Shown here one piece after another: positions 34,607 to 48,000 of a stretch of DNA of 64,000 nucleotides. Within the stretch, counting starts at the first letter, position 1, and every line of letters begins with the position of its first letter. Source of the stretch: Paramacrobiotus metropolitanus (lineage: Eukaryota > Tardigrada > Eutardigrada > Parachela > Macrobiotidae). The DNA lies in contig NW_026570239.1 of the NCBI RefSeq assembly GCF_019649055.1, positions 248,001 through 312,000 on the forward strand. Reading direction: 5' to 3'. A program made the translations under genes and the position numbers. The notes under the pieces were generated by a model. The model was not told where the DNA came from and ran no database searches. It was given only the letters and a program-made list of their open reading frames with translations.

Positions 34607-37600
34607 ATGGCAATTCGAACAACAGTGGGAAAGTTGCTCGACCGCAATCGGGTGTGGGCTTACCAGGAGATCATGGCAGAAGCCCTGGTTGTACTGTGGT
34701 TTGCCCTGCATATCGCGGTAAAGTTCGGCACGCGGTTCTTTCCGGAATGGAGTAATACCCGTGTCGATCCTGATTTCCGGACTGGATTGGACATCGTTCT
34801 ACGTTGGTTCGGATATGTGAGTAGTATACTGAGTACAAGTGCAGATGTCAATACAATTTAGTTAAATTATTGGCGAAATAATACTATTCTCCACATCCTT
34901 TAATTGAAACTGAAGCTACGCTTAAACTGCACAATTTAGTTAAATGATGGGCGAATTACAATTAAAGTATTTTCGACATCATTTAAGTGAAACCCGAGAT
35001 TAACCTTAACTGATACGCTCAACTACGCAAATGCAGAATAGATCTTGGGAGTGTTCGAAGCTGTGAAAGGGATACGAGTAACCTGAAATCTTAGGTTTGG
35101 TTACCCGCAATTGCTCTTCTTTAGTTCGTTATTAACCTTCTCACATGCGAAATATCTTCTGTTATAATCCACCCTGTATCTGCAAGAAAAGTATTTGCAT
35201 GCGCATACACTTTTCATCGATGCGGAGAAATACTAATTGCCGACTTTACAGAATTTTGGAAGGATTATTAAATGTATAACTTCATTAATTCTGTGATTTT
35301 TTTTGCATCGGTATAAACAGTATAAAACACGGGTACTTCGGAACTCGATATTGAAGCGTTTTAATAGAAACATGTATTTTGCTGTAAGGTTGAAAAAGGA
35401 AGAAAGGAGCCTTTGTTAAATGCGCAGTAATTACTTGATAGTATGCAAAATAACAATGTTATCGTTTTGGACAGAAAATGAATGGATGCGCGTGGGACCA
35501 TGTCGTGGCACCATGGATGGCGCGTAGCATATACACCTTTAACGGCAGTGATATTGTGCCAACCACAGCGGCCAGCGATATTCGCGGTCATCTGGGCTAT
35601 GCAGGTACTTTAGCGATCGTATGTGCCACGAGCCTTCTGACCATCTCCGTGGGATGTTGCCTATTCGCCAACCGCCATTGGAAATATCCGTTGTGGACGC
35701 AACACTTCCACCGCTGTGAACACATCCGCGCTTTTATTGTCCGCAAAGTGAGAAGCGATTCGTGGAAATGCCATAAACTAACAACTGCCCTCCTTACGGT
35801 TGGGCTCATGGTCTTCTCGGGGTTCTGTGCAGCTCTCACATGTGTATGCTTTTTCATCTGGCTGGCACTGTGGGCACTCCCGGTTGTGTTAATGTGTGGG
35901 GCTGCTGTCGGGTTGACCATTCACGCGGTCGGAAGCGAGGCCGTGCTTCCCTGTTGTGTCCTCTCAGTATGCATTTTGTGTGTCCACTGTACCGGGCGAA
36001 TTTGGGGATTGTGGATGAAGGAGACCTATTTCAGCCGGATTAACAATACATTCAGGTTGTTTTTAATTGCTGTAAAATTGCTCGAATAGATGGCACCATA
36101 AAAAAATGTGATTTTTGAAAGATGTTAGAATTTTTATGCAGTTCGTCCAGGAAATGTTTCTGTGTTCGCAGATCAAAATTACACATATATTTAGAAAGCT
36201 GCTCATCAGTATTGTTAGCACTGCTAACAACATTGCGAGTCTGCTACTCGATCGGTTTTAATAATCAAGTTGCATAGTATAATTATGGATTCATCCGTCT
36301 TCTTAGGCGGATGTGTGGTGCGCCGCTCGTCTTGGAAGCCTCATCGGTCAAATGTGCTCCTGTACCAGCGGTACATCTTGAGAATCTCCACCAACCCAAG
36401 ACTCTGAAGGCACTGAGGGAAGAACGGAAGGACGCCACCATCCCTATCTTAAATGTGAAATTGTGTGTGTTCTTTGTCTGCTGCTTAGCGGTGTCGGCGG
36501 ATATCGATACAATCCGAGAGGAAATTCCATTGGCCAATGTAAGCGCTCGTGCTAAGGATTTCTGGGACCGATCCATTTTCTTCGGTTACAAGCGCGACTG
36601 CTATCCCATTGGGTTAACGGTAAGGATCGTTCGATTGCCCGGTTTGCCCCGACATATATTCGTGCAGTATACAGCTGGTGCTGGCTGGCCAAATCTAATT
36701 TAGCACGTGTTTTTTAAACCTTATCCATTTCCGGTGTGTTCTGAAGTTCCCATGTGTCTGTTCTCTGCAGGGCCTACAACACTCGGAAGCCATGCTATCG
36801 TACTGGATGGATTTGGGATATCCGCGCTGGAACACCAGCCAGCCTGCCCTGCTGTCGCTGTACGAATCCACATTCTTCTCGGATTTGTACATTTTTCTCC
36901 GGGTGTGGATCGTCTTGCTGTCCTACATAGTTTGCGCACCGATGCTGTACATTATCATCCGTTTTATTCGATGGCTGCATAAGCGCTGGCACGCCCGTCG
37001 GGTTCTTGACAGGTGTGTAGGATCATCCGGAAACGTCTTCCCTTTATTTAGAGTATTTCGAATATCTTTACGTTTCCGGTCGTCCGTACGTGCAAATGAC
37101 CAAAACTTTTTTACTTCCTCCGTGCTCTTAGTTTAGCGAAATATAAAATCTAATAGTATTCATGTTCATCTTCCAACTACGATAGAACGAGGTCCGGAAG
37201 TATGCGGGCTATGTGATCGAAAGCTGGAAGGGGCAACCGGCAGGAGTCGTGCTCGGCTTCTACGTATGTGAGCAGCGATCGACTCGCCCTGCCTGCGCCT
37301 TTCTACACTTTGACACTTTATTTCGAGATTGGGCGTAACTGAGAAAGCGCAACAGGGACGTCAGTCCAGCGAACATTATTCAAATTTGACATGTTAAATT
37401 ATCTTTTACGCAGATAATTTGGCCAACTGGTAACTCCCTAACATGCCACGATAGAACGCGCAAACAATCTAAAAGCCAGTTTTCTTCAACGTGCTCAAAT
37501 GCACTTTTCGTCGTTAAATGTAGAACGTTATTATCTAGACGTCCGTTTGGCGGACCAATGAACAATTTATTAAAACTTAAATAAAAAGGTCAACGTGAAA

Positions 37601-38287
37601 CCATTTTTTCAGCGGTCATTGGGAAAACCGATCGAGGTTATTCCAAATGAATCTTTGCGGTCTGTATCCGGTTTTATGGGACCGCGATTATAGGGCGAAA
37701 TATATGGGACATTTAGTGCATTTTTCAGAAGATTTTCTGCAAGTACAGTACTGTGTCACCGATCTTAAATCCAGCGATTCGGAGAATAAAGTCGTCATAC
37801 TGCGAACATAAATTCTTGTATTTGATTTAGCGCCCCAGTACCTACGGAAGCCGAGGAAGAGCCAACCGAGCCACCACATGACTTGGCAGCCGACGGTTGC
37901 CCTGCTGCGGCCGTTGATGATGAACAGTCTGGCCCTGACGATACCAGCAGTTGTACACCCATCGTCATGGAAAACACGGTGGCCGAGCCATCGGACATCG
38001 CTCCCTGTATGTGTCCATTTTGGGTCAGTATTGTGGCTTTCCTGGTGATTACAAATCGCCGATATCTGTGCTGGAGAGCCCTTCCCTATCCGTTGGTGCA
38101 ACTGTTCATCCCGGAGCCGCTTCAACTGTGGGTGTTGCTTCTGCTGCTTACCACATATGGCGTATGGATCATCTGGAAGTTTGCCGTGGAAGTCCACCAG
38201 ATTCGCCAGGAACGGCAGACGTTGATCCCATCAAGCGTCCACGAGAAACAGGGTTCTATTCGCGTGTTCCCCCGCTTCCTCGAATGA
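34607..38287 (+). CDS. gene F: unrecognised multi-pass membrane protein, intact copy
   Basis: Five exons: 34607-34816, 35475-36055, 36307-36619, 36771-37012, 37831-38287, all with GT/AG introns in phase, giving 600 aa with an unbroken frame. The start is the ATG that opens the exon conserved in gene G. Hydrophobic segments: one in exon 1 (IMAEALVVLWFALHIAV), four or so in exon 2 (TLAIVCATSLLTISVGC; LTVGLMVFSGFCAALTCVCF; WALPVVLMCGAAVGLTI; VLPCCVLSVCILCVHC), one in exon 3 (VKLCVFFVCCLAV), one or two in exon 4 (FLRVWIVLLSYIVCAPMLYI) and two in exon 5 (VSIVAFLVI; QLWVLLLLLTTYGVWII). An acidic Pro-rich loop precedes the last pair. It is Cys- and Trp-rich. No family signature is known to me; a lineage-specific receptor or channel-like protein is possible but not shown. 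Confidence 0.65.
34840..35000. repeat. short direct duplication in gene F intron 1
   Basis: CAATTTAGTTAAATxATxGGCGAA occurs at about 34853 and 34941, each followed by a similar ACAT(C)..TTTAA(T/G)TGAAAC stretch. An old ~90-bp duplication. Confidence 0.5.
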
Positions 38288-39911
38288 TGTCTGGGTAGCG
38301 AAAACCGAAAGCGATTTGGTTATGATATTTATTACCGTTTTAGCTACAGAAATTGGAAAACATGAACGTCCGTGTCCAGATTGCATAACACACAATTCAG
38401 GCAATTTGAAGCGGTTGAAATAACTATGCCACTAGCCGTAGCCTCAAGCTGCCATATTACTCGTATATACTTTGAAATTTCTCATCAGTTTCGTTTTCGC
38501 TTTTCGGACTGGTTGGCACTGATACTGAAGACAACACTTCGGGTATTTTGTCGGCAACGTTTAGTACAAGTATTGCAAGCCTGCAAGCGAGAGTAAAATT
38601 AAGAAATTGTTCCATTAGATGCAAATACGAGTACATGTTGATGTGACCATTATTAATGTAGGCGGGAAAGAATTTGCGTGCTAGTAGGGAACAATAGAAG
38701 AGAAAGCAATCAGGTGCGAGTAGCTGGAAAAGAACGGAACCATTTAAGCTGATGAAGTTATTCCTAAGATTACGCTAGTTAGCTCTACGGAATTGTGCAT
38801 TTTGCATTGCACATTTAACATTTGAATTCAATGTACTTTCTTTCCAGAACATGGGTCAGCCGACGAAAAATGGGATATAATTTTTTTCTGCGGTAATGCA
38901 AGGGTGTCATGGTAAACGATTCTGTAATAGGCAACAGTAGCAAATGTAAACGGTAATTGGGCTACAGTGTTAAGGTCTAAAGAGTGGCTAACTATGAGTC
39001 TTGACTAAGCGATGCTACCCAGGATGTACAGTATGCCTCATCATCGTATACAAAATTAATATAATAATTGCATTAAGTTTAGTTCATAAACGCGCATACA
39101 TTACAGATTGAAAAGAAACAGTAAAATCACAACAACAGAATCTCATTTAATGCTGCCGCTCCATCCAGTGTTCCGAGTACTGAAGCGGCGTTGCCCTTTG
39201 AATTTCTAGAGCTAACCGTTGGCGGAGGGATTCATGGGAGCGCGGTTCACCCGTGTGCAGTTGAAGTCGTAATTGTATTAAAAATGCAACTTCTAATAAA
39301 TCATAAATGATAATAATTGTCTTAAAATGCAACACTTGCGTACACAGAGGAACGGGACTTGTAAGAATTCAACGCAATGACATTGCCGCATAGCGACTAT
39401 TCGTAACCGGCTCATATGTACGCACAAACAATATGTATTAACGCTGTCTGGATCTTTGCCGAGGACAGCAGCAGCGGAAAATTACTCCCACACTATAGTT
39501 CTACCCTAAGCCGCTGGAGTGATTGGATCTGCAGGCATTCGCTATGGCCGATTAACCTCTCGCTTTACCTCGTTACAGTTGTGACTGACGAACAGCCTGG
39601 TTTGGATCATATTAATCATGTAGAACGCTGTTGTTGGTCGAGCGAAAATATAGGAAGATCTCTTTCACGCGTGTGGGTGTAGCGACCATATGGTAACGGA
39701 TTGTGTGCGTCAAAGGAGGTGCACTCGAAGCGGCGCAGGATCCAAGCATGTCGTAACATATTTTCGCGTTGCGGTAAATTTCAGTGGATCGATCCGGTGA
39801 AAAGGTCCTGCGTTCACCTCCGTCCCATATAAAATGCCTAAACCCTGATCGCTTGTTTCGCATTCCTTCAGTGTTTACTTGGACTAGTTATCCGCTTAAC
39901 TGGCTTCTGTA
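38288..39911. other. spacer between genes F and G
   Basis: No coding exon recognised. The last 200 bases resemble the region upstream of gene F and are likely the remains of a duplicated promoter or 5' UTR. Confidence 0.45.
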
Positions 39912-40349
39912 ATGGGCAAATATCGGAAGACAATCCTCGATTTTCTGGACCGTGATCAAGCATGGGCTCATCAGGAAATTATGACGGTAGCCCTGCTTCT
40001 ACTCTGGCTTGCGCTCCAGATCGCGTTGAAATTTGGCACACGGCTCCTTCCGGGATGGAAAAACACTCGCGTCGACCCGGACTCATGGACTGGTTTGGAT
40101 AATGTTCTACGATTCCTGGGATATGTGAGTACCTCTGCAGATGCCCCGTTCCCGTACAATAAAGCCGACTTTAAGCCAGTATAGGGAGAAGCAGAAACCT
40201 TTTTGTTTCTTGTTGCTTGTCGGAAAAAATACGTTGCAAGTTGCAGTTGATAAAATGCAGATGCAGTTTGTGACTTTACGAACTTTGAAAAAAGCTTGCA
40301 AATACCGTAGCTATTCAAATTCTAGGCATTTATTAGCTGAATTTTTCAC

Positions 40350-40465
40350 CCATATCAGATATGGGTAAAAAATCATAACAACTTAACAACACATCATGTT
40401 ATCATAACAACATTTACAGTATTATAGCATTATTATAATATTGTAACTGTTGTTATGATAACAGC
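40350..40465. repeat. nested hairpins in G intron 1
   Basis: CCCATATCAGATATGGG (about 40351-40367) and a second hairpin with GTTATCATAACAAC against GTTGTTATGATAAC, spanning about 40398-40462. Confidence 0.7.
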
Positions 40466-42919
40466 CCTGTAATTCGCCATACTTCAGGAAGGAAACGTTG
40501 TGCTCACGTATTAGATTTGCAATAAAAGTACCCCTCAAAAGTGAAATCGACAAAGAATAAACCCATACCGCAGTATACGTAATTTTTTGCATTTGAACTT
40601 GAAAATTTTGATGAAGGCTTAATTTCTGGCAGTTCTGATGCCTTCGATAACTCGGCATCACTGCTGCTACTCAAAATAAACTCTTTATTGCTTCCGACAG
40701 AAGATGAATGGGTGTGTGTGGGACCAGATAGCTTCACCACGGAAAGCGTCTAGCCAAGCCCTCGTAGGCGGTAGCGGTGACGTCGTATTGTCGCCGGCAC
40801 GACATCCGCGGCTATCTTGGTTATTCCGGCACCTTGGCCACCGTTTGCGCCACGGCCCTCCTGAGTGTCTCCGTTGGCTGTTCCATGTTCGTCAACCGGA
40901 ATTGACGGTATTCGGTACGGACGCAGCACATGCCCCGCTGTGAGCATATCCGGCACTTCGTCGAACGCATAACGTACACCATGAACTTGTCAGAAGACTC
41001 TATAGTAGCCAAATTCTTTCTGGCTGTCGGATTCGTCGCCCAGGTGCTGACTGCCACTGTTCTCACTCATGGCTCCGTATTCATGCGGCTGGCGTTGTGC
41101 GCACTTCCGGTCGTGCTGATGGGCGGAGCCGCAGTCTGGTTGACCACTTATGCGGTTGGACGAGAGGCCGTGCTTCCCTGTTGCGTCCTGTTCATATGCA
41201 TTTTGAGTGTGTACTGTAGCGGACGGATTTGGGGATTGTGGACGAAGGAGACATACTTCAACTGGATTAACCTGGCATTCAGGTACGACTAAATTAAGTC
41301 ATAGCATAATCGCCTAGAATTCCCAAAAGGAACGCACACGCATTATGCGGCTGTGAATCTGTAATGGTCACTTACCTGTTTCTTGCAACGGGAACTTCAA
41401 TACACAAGGCGCACGCAGTGCAAAAAATACTTTGTGTACAAAGGTTTAAAGTTTACATTGGAAGAATCCAACAATGGAAAGCAGCTGTTAGTCATTGTAG
41501 TAATAACCCCGGAGATGTACTTTTTCACTAAGAGCCAGATGTGAAGATAAGGTGTACGGCTTGTACGCAGTCCTACAGATAACAAGGGATTCGGTTCGTG
41601 TCATTCACCTTCAATCCATTCAGCTTTAAAATGAATACGAAGTGATTGCACAGCAAGTGTACAACCACACTCAGAATCTCTGCGACTGCGACAAAAATTC
41701 TAAACGGGATGTATGGTGGATGTATGGTGTATTCGTCGACCAAATGCCAAGACAAAATTTTCTGTCTGGCTGATAATATTTCAATCTGACAGATGAAAAT
41801 GTTTTAACCTGCACACGCGTATTCAGGAAATATCCACCGAATTGAAGCCGTGCAAATAAACCGTAAAACAGCATTGAAAAGTAACTTCAAGATTTTTCTT
41901 TATACTTAGGCAGATGTGTGGTTCGGCACTAATTGTGAAGGCATCAGCGGTCAAACGTATTCCTCTCCCAGCGGCATATCTCGGTAATCAACCCAAGACC
42001 CCTCAGGAACATGAGAATGAACGGAAGTTCTTTCGCTTGTTCGCATTATTCATAGAATGGGGTATATTCACCCTGTGCTGCATGACTGTGGCGGTGAATG
42101 TTGAAACCATCCTCGATCAGATTCCTTCGGCTAATCCGAGCGTCCGTGCTTCGGAATTCTGGGATCGTTATACCTTCGCTTTCAACCGTACCTGCAACAC
42201 CGGCTTTATAACGGTATGAATCACTGGCACTGCTCAGTCAGTCGTAAATACACTTATATAATTTTTGTGGTGCCTGAATCGTTTCTAATTCAACCTTGCA
42301 CTGAGTTCTGAGAAATCTCTATATGCTCATACGTGATAGGGTTTGAGGTACTCCCAAGCCATGCTATCGTATTGGATGGATTTGGGATATCCGCGCTAGA
42401 ACACCAGCCAACCCGCTCTGCGATCCCTCTTTTCATCTACCTTTTCGATGGACATGTATATACTTCTCCGAGTATGGACTATTTTGCTGTTCAGCGTCCT
42501 GTGGGCACCGTATCTTTACCTGCTTGTCCAGTGTGTGCAATGGATGCGGCATCGCTGGCGCGCTGGCCGAGTGCATGGCAGGTAGGCAGCGTCCGGAAAA
42601 TATTCCGCCTTTAATAGACGATACAGGTAGTTTACGGCAATATGGTGGATCGTTGGTGATCCCGTCTTTGGGACCCTTATGTCTGGGGATAATCCAACAA
42701 GCGACTGGAAAACCGGTTCTTTAAGTTGTATTGAGTGCAGCATTAGCTTTATACTTCAAAACGTTAATTTCCCGCCTAACTGCGAGATTATTAAACCGGC
42801 TGACAAAAATTTGAAAGGCAAAGGCGACGCACATTTGACCGCAGTATAAAATCGGAACCTCAACTGGCAAACCGCTTTTCTGTCTCTCATCAGATGTCTA
42901 ACAATGTTACACGTGTGTT

Positions 42920-43211
42920 AATCTACAACAAAAATCATAGCATAACCCACTTTTCATCGCAACTCGCAAGCAACCGATTCTGCTTGGTTGACACCTCCCA
43001 TACAAAGCCTGCGCACACTGTGACTAACGCAATATTACTTGGCTGTTCTAAAAGAAGCGATACGCGACGGAAAGATAATAGTTTCTTAATTTTGTACATT
43101 TTAGTGCGAAACAGTGTGCGCAGGCTTTGTATGGGAGGTGTTAACCAAGCAGAATCGGTTGCTTGCGAGTTGCGATGAAAAGTGGGTTATGCTATGATTT
43201 TTGTTGAAGAT
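42920..43211. mobile_element. MITE with ~100-bp terminal inverted repeats in G intron 4
   Basis: 42920-43020 and 43112-43211 are inverted copies with very few mismatches (inner end GCGCACACTG / CAGTGTGCGC; shared CAAGCAACCGATTCTGCTTGGTTGACACC). The core is about 90 bases. The high arm identity suggests recent insertion. Confidence 0.85.
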
Positions 43212-43739
43212 TGCATGTCTGTATTGTCGCTTCCGCCGGGACGGCAAGGCTTTAAAATGGTAGTAAAAATTATTCGCTTTTCTTTAATTCAGCATTCCAG
43301 TATCGACTGAAGAGGACGAAGAAGAAGCCGAGCAACTGGAGGAAATGCTCGAAGAAGATTGTCTGGCTGAAGCCGAGGGTGCTGTCCAACCTGGCAGTTC
43401 CAGCACGGCTATCGCCATTGAGGACACGGTGGACGAACCACCGCACTGCGTTCGTTGTGCATGTCCAGTGTGGGCCGGCATCGTGGCTGTCTTTGTGATT
43501 ACAAACATCGCTATCTGTGCTGGAACCATCTTCCCTACCCGCTGGTGCAGCTATACATCCCTGGATCACTACAACTGTGGGTTTGGCTTCTGCTGATGAC
43601 CGCCTATGCCATATGGATCATCGGGAAGTTCGCTGTGGATGTGCGCCAGATTCGCCAGGAAGAGCGCGTACTGGTGTCACGACCGCCCGGACAAAACTAT
43701 CCCCGTTTTTGTCAGGTGTTTGCGCGGTCTTTGGGCTGA

Positions 43740-44266
43740 GAAGATCCATTATCCCTGCATCACAACGGAAACCGGCTGGCTGGAGATATTTGTCTACATA
43801 ATTTCCTTTGCGCTACGAAATTATATTGACAGTAATAAATTGTCAGACATTTACCGTGAACTGTTATGCCAACAGAATAAGTATTTCAGGCTGGTCAGCC
43901 GTACCTTTGACAAGTTGACAACTGATCGAATACAGTACTTCATTTAATTATACCGTACTCGTACTTATGGTTTGCAAACTTGTCTTCACTGTGTCTGTGA
44001 TGATTGTTACGTCAAAGAATAATATATGAATACATTTATTAAGTGAATTATTCCATCGACAATTCCTAGTTTTCATGGTGTGATTCTTACTACATCTAGC
44101 ACCGGAAGCCCTTGGTTAAGGAGATGGCCCGGTACATAGTGTCAAAAAGGGGATACATGCACTAAAACTTTACCTTTCGCGCATTCCGAATCACTTTTTT
44201 GTGATACTTTCTGTCATTCTGAAGGTAAATCATTTGTATGCATGGATCTGAAAACCGTTTGTGCGC
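43740..44266. other. no gene recognised
   Basis: Downstream of pseudogene G. No feature supported. Confidence 0.4.
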
Positions 44267-44650
44267 GCAACATCCGGTTGCCGAGATATGGCGAACCAAA
44301 ATGGGCGAAAAGTTTAAATGTATTGTGGTCTACCAAAAGTCTGGTTATTTCCCGATCTTCTTGAAACTTTGCTGCAAAAGACGCATAGTCGTAAAGTCAA
44401 AAGTGAACCAATTTCACGTTCGTAGCACTTTCCCATAATTTTAAAACGAATTTTAAAATTTTTGAAAATTATTTTAAAATCGGAAAAAAATGCTATTAAT
44501 CTGATATTGGTTCACTTTCGACCTCATGGTCAAGTGTCTTTTACAGCAAAGTTTCAAGAAGATCGGGTAATAACCAGACTTTTGGTACATGACAATGATT
44601 TAATCTTTTCGCCCATTTTAGTTCGCCATATCTCGTCAACCGGATGTTGC
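44267..44650. mobile_element. foldback MITE with ~150-bp arms
   Basis: The left arm starts CAACATCCGGTTGCCGAGAT at about 44268. The right arm, ending near 44650, is its inverse with scattered mismatches; shared segments include GAGATATGGCGAAC, ACCAAAAGTCTGGTTATT and CCCGATCTTCTTGAAACTTT. The centre is A/T-rich with TTTTAAAAT words. Confidence 0.85.
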
Positions 44651-45012
44651 CGAGATATACTGCCTTGGTGCTGGAGGGTGGATCGAACTAACTTTTAACT
44701 GGGCACCGCATTACTTACTAACGTTATCTGCGTCGTACATTTACAACCACCGTATGTGCACAGAGTGGCGAACAGATATTCACACACGGCAAGTTTTCGG
44801 TGCTCGCTCGGGGCAAAACAAACCGCTTTTATTGTTCCAATAAATTACGATGACTAAGAAAAAGTCTGTAAGTCCTCTTGATGGCTGTTGAAACAAAAAC
44901 TCTTTGAACCAAGCTCAAGTGGAGTTCATTTTGGTGCACTGGAAGCTTTTTAAATTTTGAGTTCGTACACAGTGGATGTACAGAAAGATCAAAGTTTTTA
45001 ATTGCGAAAAAA
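44651..45012. other. upstream region of gene B
   Basis: No coding sequence recognised. It presumably includes the promoter and 5' UTR of gene B. Confidence 0.35.
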
Positions 45013-48000
45013 ATGCTCCGTTTCTGGGTGATTTTCTGCATCAGCGTAATTCAGTCTATAAACGGCTTTTGGGATGACAGGGATTATCACGACGATTTCC
45101 ATGACGATTCGGATGAGCTGCCTGATGGTAACTACCAACTTATGAACGTAGAATTAACAGTTGCTCGCCGCTGACTCACTTTCAACAGGTCTACATCAAC
45201 AAGGAGCCACAGTTCCCAATTGCGAAAAGATTTATACAATGACACGACCGTACACCATAAGTTCTTACAATTAGTTATGCCAGTAATGATAGTTGTCGCG
45301 GACTTGTACATCTAACTTTCTAAGCTATCTGGATTCTTTCTGTTTGTGTGCATTGGTGTAGCGTATCTGACTATCTGTTCCGGTCAATCGACTTGTTGGC
45401 ACAAAAAACATTTTCGGCAAATCACATAAAACCGAAAGGTTGTTAATAATTATCACTTTCTTAAACGAAAAAATTAGAAAACAAAGAAAACTGTCAAGTA
45501 TCGCAGTTAAGCACTGTTTTTGGCAATATAGGTTGGGTGGCTCGCATTGACCCGGATATCATGAAAGCCCACTTGGCCAATCTGAACCGTCGTGGATCGT
45601 TGGAAAACGATATCATGTTTGCTGATTCTGGCCTCGGCATCGCATCGGAATACGTTGGAGGTACCCCTGGACCAAGTGTAAAAAATGCTGACATAAAATT
45701 TCCGAGTTGACCCTGCAGGACAAAAATATGGCGTCAGTCAATGCCAGTCCAAAAACGTCTTTAATATAAGGAATTTCTTCTATTTTTTTAATGGTAATAT
45801 CTGCACAGTAAAACGTGACGGTCACTTTGTACGGCCGGATTATGCGAAGCAAAATTTGTTTGTCTTTATGTTACTATTAAGTAGTGTACTTTTATTTTTC
45901 ACGTAGTGAATGTGTTACGCTTGAAGTCATTCTGGGTCGCAAAGCACTACAACCAAAATACTTGTACTCGTATAAAGAAAGTGCTACTTTAGAATATAAA
46001 CCTTGTTTTTGAACGCTTCTTACTGACGCAGACGGATGCAGTTGTTGTTCTTCTATGTTTTAAGGAAGGAGAAATCTTACGCTATGGCCATCCGGAAAAG
46101 TCCCTTATCACATAAGTGACGCATTCGGTGAGGTCAAAAGATATTCTGCGTCCGGATTTTTGTTCAAAAAGCAGCATGCTTATTAAAGATACATTCCTGC
46201 TCCAGCGTATCATACGTTTGCAATTGCAGGATCCCAAGATGTTTTCCTTATTAAGGAAGCAATGTTAACAATCGAAAGCAAAACTTTTCGTTGCGTGAAA
46301 TTTGTGGAGAGAAAAAGCGACCGGAATTATATAAGTTTCAAGCCCGGAAAAAAGTAGGCCGCTGAAATACTCGTAGAACGATTGAGGTAGCTGTATTACG
46401 ACAAGCTTTCTAAAATACGTATGCGCTTCGGGTAGACGTTTTCAGTTAGTCGTGGACCAGGTACCATGGGCGGCTGAAGTTGTTAACAAATTACGTACAC
46501 AACTGAATGAGAGAACATATTTCAAAGCTAAGTCGGATGCCATTCAGTAGGCGTATTAAGCGGTGATCGCCGTCACTTGTACATTGTGACCTTGTTGATA
46601 GTTGATGATTTTACGCACTGGTTCGCCAAAAAGTGGATGCGGATTAGCAGATCCGACCAAATGCTTAAAAGATCTTTCATTGTCTGTGGCCTACAAAAAC
46701 TTAAAGAACTGGTGCTTGTTTCAAGCTTTAATGATCCATGTAGTGATGAAATTATAGACACCGCACCATGGTGATTTTACCTTCGAACTTCGAAGGTAAA
46801 TTACCAAGGTGGAGTATTTCGAAATTCAAAATACTTCATCGTGTAGCGAGTACTTTGTAGTGTTAGTATTAGCTGTTGTTCAGAAGCGTTTTAATGTCGA
46901 GGCGCCTGAAAGCAGCAGAGTCGCTTTTAGCCGGAGAAGTAAGAAATAAACTACTGTACTTTCAGATTGATAGCCCGACACGAGTACCCTAATGCATAAT
47001 AACTTTTAACAAGCCCGCAGAGACCGTGAATAGCATTGTGCTAGTACCTACCAACAGTTTCACCTTACAATGTTGAATAATAATAATGAAGTTTATTGTC
47101 CTTGCAAACGGAGCGGTTGCCCCCTCTAGGCTTCAGACAGCAGAACAACATCAAGAAATTACACCACAAAATGACGCTAATATGGAGAGGTGGTACCATG
47201 AAAACATGAATATTATTACGACGACACGCAAAATAAACAAAGCGAAACAAACAACCGTCAGTACAAGAAACAGCACAGCTAATGCTTTCTATGAAGTAGT
47301 TCGTACGGTTGCGATACGTCAATGTTAATGTGGAAAAAGGGTGGGAGGCGATCGCGATGGGGTCGATGCATAAAACCAAAACCCACATACGTTAATTGTT
47401 AAATTACAAATTTCTGAAAATTTTCAAAATTGTTTTTCAAAATAAAACCGTGGAAAAAAGGAAAGCAAGGACACTTACGCGCGTAATTGCCGTCTGTATT
47501 TCCAACTGAATCGCAACCGTTGAGATAGGAGGTAATAAGGGCGATGTCAGGATATAACAAAGATAACGAAACACAACAAGTGAAAATGTTGCCGAAAATA
47601 ATAGGGAGTTTCTTCGTACCTGCTGAACAAGGGGATGGCGATGATTGACCGCACAAAGTTTGGTATTTAAAGCGCAGCTTTATGCTTTCTTTTAGATTTT
47701 TGTTTCTGCAGTACTTTGGAGTCCCGTTAACATTTTGGTGATTACTTAGAAGGTTTGATATTTTAGTTGCTCGTCCTATGTTGGTCTTCAAGATCTTCAA
47801 GATGGTCAGCCGGTGTTTTTGGATCCAGACAGGTGCATGCAGCTAGGAGTAGTTCAGCACGAAATTCTGCATGCTCTCGGCTTGTTTCACGAGCACAGCC
47901 GGAGTGACAGGGATTCTAGTGTAATCATCTACAAAGACGAGATAATGGACGGTTACAAAGCGCAGTATGACATCATTCCCAACATGCCTACTTTTGGAAC

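Larger units (their letters stand above)
39912..43739 (+). pseudogene. gene G: broken tandem copy of gene F
   Basis: All five exons of gene F are recognisable: 39912-40124, 40701-41282, 41910-42213, 42340-42581, 43293-43739, with splice sites kept and similar lengths. Damage: a frameshift near 40800 (SPAR|HDIRGYLGY), an in-frame TGA at about 40904 where F has Trp (NRHW in F), TAG at 42397-42399 also in place of a Trp codon (GYPRW in F), and a frameshift near 43503 after VFVITN. Exons 1 and 3 are still open. Two of the three point lesions are Trp to stop changes. The copy is therefore probably nonfunctional unless the assembled sequence is wrong at four places. Confidence 0.75.

Noticed and set aside
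37193-37270. Possible extra exon of gene F (NEVRKYAGYVIESWKG)
   Set aside because: Splice-like ends, but its phase would introduce a stop; exon 4 joins exon 5 directly in phase.
47065-47388. 107-codon minus-strand ORF in intron 4 of gene B
   Set aside because: No homology, motif or splice support; likely chance.
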